Of a stretch of DNA of 14,455 nt, positions 13,783 to 14,455 are shown piece after piece. The position numbers and the translations under genes are program-made. The notes below the pieces were generated by a model. The model was not told where the DNA came from. It saw nothing but the letters and a program-made list of their open reading frames with translations, and made no database searches. Where the stretch lies: contig DAINCF010000145.1 of the NCBI GenBank assembly GCA_036732565.1, positions 1 through 14,455 on the forward strand. The letters are read 5' to 3'. The DNA is from JAIVJN01 sp036732565 (GTDB taxonomy: Bacteria; Acidobacteriota; Vicinamibacteria; Vicinamibacterales; UBA2999). Every line of letters begins with the position of its first letter. Within the stretch, counting starts at the first letter, position 1.

Positions 13783-13910
13783 TTCAAAGGCAACACAGAT
13801 GGCACAGATGGCACAGATAAGAAGGTCAGCGCCCGGCGCGCGGCCGCTTTGCGGCCGAACGCCGGGCGCTCGTATCTGTGTCATCTGTGCCATCTGTGTT
13901 AAGTCTTGAA
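13783..13910. repeat. Nested inverted-repeat element (MITE/REP-like) with 9-bp-period arms
   Basis: The 28-bp arms at 13792-13819 and 13873-13900 are reverse complements with one mismatch (27 of 28). Each arm consists of three tandem 9-bp units, ACAGATGGC-like, with small variations. TTCAA (13783-13787) and TTGAA (13906-13910) extend the symmetry imperfectly. Between the arms sits a separate GC-rich hairpin (13828-13870). GTCTT occurs on both sides (13780-13784 and 13903-13907) and might be a target duplication, but the symmetric TTGAA makes this uncertain. No transposase is present, so any mobility would need one in trans. Confidence 0.75.
13828..13870. terminator. GC-rich hairpin in the repeat core, possible bidirectional transcription end
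   Basis: AGCGCCCGGCG (13828-13838) pairs with CGCCGGGCGCT (13860-13870). After a 2x2 internal loop, CGGCCGC pairs with GCGGCCG around a TTT loop centred on 13849. It is stable and lies between convergent genes, so it could stop transcription from both sides. It lacks a T-run, so a factor-independent terminator is only a possibility. Confidence 0.35.
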
Positions 13911-14000
13911 TCTCGTGCAATCTAGGGATGCCGAGGTCTGCCGGTTCCGCGCCGATGTTCCACTGACGCCACCCGCGCGGCGATCGTGATCGGCGCATCC

Positions 14001-14455
14001 CTAACGGCCGCGGATCCGCAGGACGATCTTGCCGAGCACGTGACCTTTCGCGAGCCGTTCGTGCGACTTCGCGGCGCGGTCGAGCGGGTATGACGCTGCA
14101 ATCGGAACCACGAGCCGTGCGGCTTCGATGGCGCGTCCCAGCCGCTCGAATTCACGGACGCCAGGGGTCGCGTCGTAGGAACGGACCGATACGCCTCGCC
14201 GCTTGCGGGGAGCCGGCTCCACGCCGTTGGGAAACGCCACGCGGCCGCCGCGTCGAACGCTTCCAAGCAGTTGCGTCAGCGGCTTGCCCCCGGCGAACGC
14301 GAGGACCGCGTCGATGCCGTCGGGCGCGAACTCGATGGCGGCGGTCCTGAGGTCATCCTTTCGTCCGTCGGCGACAGCATCGGCGCCAAGTCGCCGCACG
14401 AACGCGGTGCCGTCGCGGCCGGTCGCTGTCGCCAGCACGCGCGCGTCGCGCGCCC
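14001..14455 (-). CDS. Medium-chain dehydrogenase / quinone oxidoreductase, C-terminal part
   Basis: The gene runs off the window end; the visible 150 residues are its C-terminal part. ARVLATATGRDGTAFVRRLGADAVADG is the Rossmann-fold strand, helix and LGAD turn typical of the NAD(P)-binding domain of MDR proteins. It is followed by DGIDAVLAFAGGKPL, GSVRRGGRVAFPNG, a substrate-domain return segment with FERLGRAIEAARLVVPIAASYPLDRAAKSHERLAKGHVLGKIVLRI, and a TAG stop. AAKSHERLAKGHVLGKIVL is the usual C-terminal end of the quinone oxidoreductase/zinc-dependent dehydrogenase group. The N-terminal catalytic GroES-like domain is outside, so zinc binding and substrate cannot be judged. It converges on the exported phosphatase-like gene across the repeat element. 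Confidence 0.8.
   Translation of the reverse strand, partial: ARDARVLATATGRDGTAFVRRLGADAVADGRKDDLRTAAIEFAPDGIDAVLAFAGGKPLTQLLGSVRRGGRVAFPNGVEPAPRKRRGVSVRSYDATPGVREFERLGRAIEAARLVVPIAASYPLDRAAKSHERLAKGHVLGKIVLRIRGR

Larger units (their letters stand above)
13681..14000. other. Gene-free intergenic region with repeat element
   Basis: No convincing gene is seen in these 320 bp between two convergent genes. Open frames here are antisense shadows or translations of the repeat. The region holds a lone degenerate repeat unit (ACAGATGGC, 13769-13777), the nested inverted-repeat element at 13783-13910, and 90 bp of plain GC-rich sequence before the stop of the oxidoreductase. Confidence 0.6.

Noticed and set aside
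13792..13900. Possible CRISPR array
   Set aside because: The repeat unit is 9 bp, directly tandem without spacers, arranged as an inverted pair, and no cas gene is nearby.
13519..13998. 159-codon minus-strand frame through the repeat region
   Set aside because: Its middle is simply translated repeat units (QMAQMTQ, ICAICAIC) and its end is antisense to the phosphatase-like gene.
1..14455. tRNA or rRNA genes
   Set aside because: I saw no cloverleaf-like segment with a conserved T-loop and no rRNA-like sequence. A covariance-model scan was not possible here.

Overview
This GC-rich window looks like chromosomal DNA of an environmental Gram-negative bacterium. An outer-membrane TonB-receptor-like protein with a carboxypeptidase-regulatory domain, a PD40-propeller/CehA-McbA metallohydrolase and a DUF5916 protein occur together, which suggests Acidobacteriota (perhaps Vicinamibacteria-like). 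This placement is an inference from gene content and style; no rRNA gene or other phylogenetic marker is present.

Layout. 101-2617 (+): TonB-dependent-receptor-like outer-membrane protein. 2658-2840 (+): probable 3' remnant of a MocR-type PLP-dependent regulator. 2917-3102 (+): CPXCG zinc-ribbon-like small protein. 3163-4956 (-): sodium:solute symporter, divergent from 5047-7470 (+), an exported PD40 propeller fused to a CehA/McbA-type metallohydrolase. 7560-9770 (+): exported CBM9-like/DUF5916 barrel protein. 9873-11304 (+): two-gene unit of an excisionase-type helix-turn-helix protein and an alpha/beta hydrolase, behind an AT-rich control region. 11193-12296 (-): ChrB-type chromate-resistance protein, tail-to-tail overlapping the hydrolase. 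12433-13680 (+): two exported proteins, one of unknown family and one low-molecular-weight phosphatase/ArsC-like. 13681-14000: gene-free, with a nested inverted-repeat element. 14001-14455 (-): C-terminal part of a medium-chain dehydrogenase/quinone oxidoreductase cut by the window end.

How the genes fit together. The first 9.8 kb is mostly envelope and uptake/processing functions: receptor, symporter, exported hydrolase and a second outer-membrane barrel. They sit in separate transcription units. The second part is a small regulatory/stress cluster: HTH plus hydrolase, then chrB facing an exported two-gene unit across a shared promoter region that carries two identical 10-bp boxes.

Striking signals. 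Several genes have a -10-like hexamer only 6-11 nt upstream of their start codons and no Shine-Dalgarno, which suggests leaderless transcription. The HTH gene has a strong promoter embedded in two overlapping dyads. The phosphatase-like protein has both a signal peptide and a Lys in place of the usual P-loop Arg. The inverted-repeat element has 9-bp-period arms around a GC-rich hairpin. None of these is proven to be a new system; the best candidates for follow-up are the HTH/hydrolase unit and the chrB-facing exported pair.
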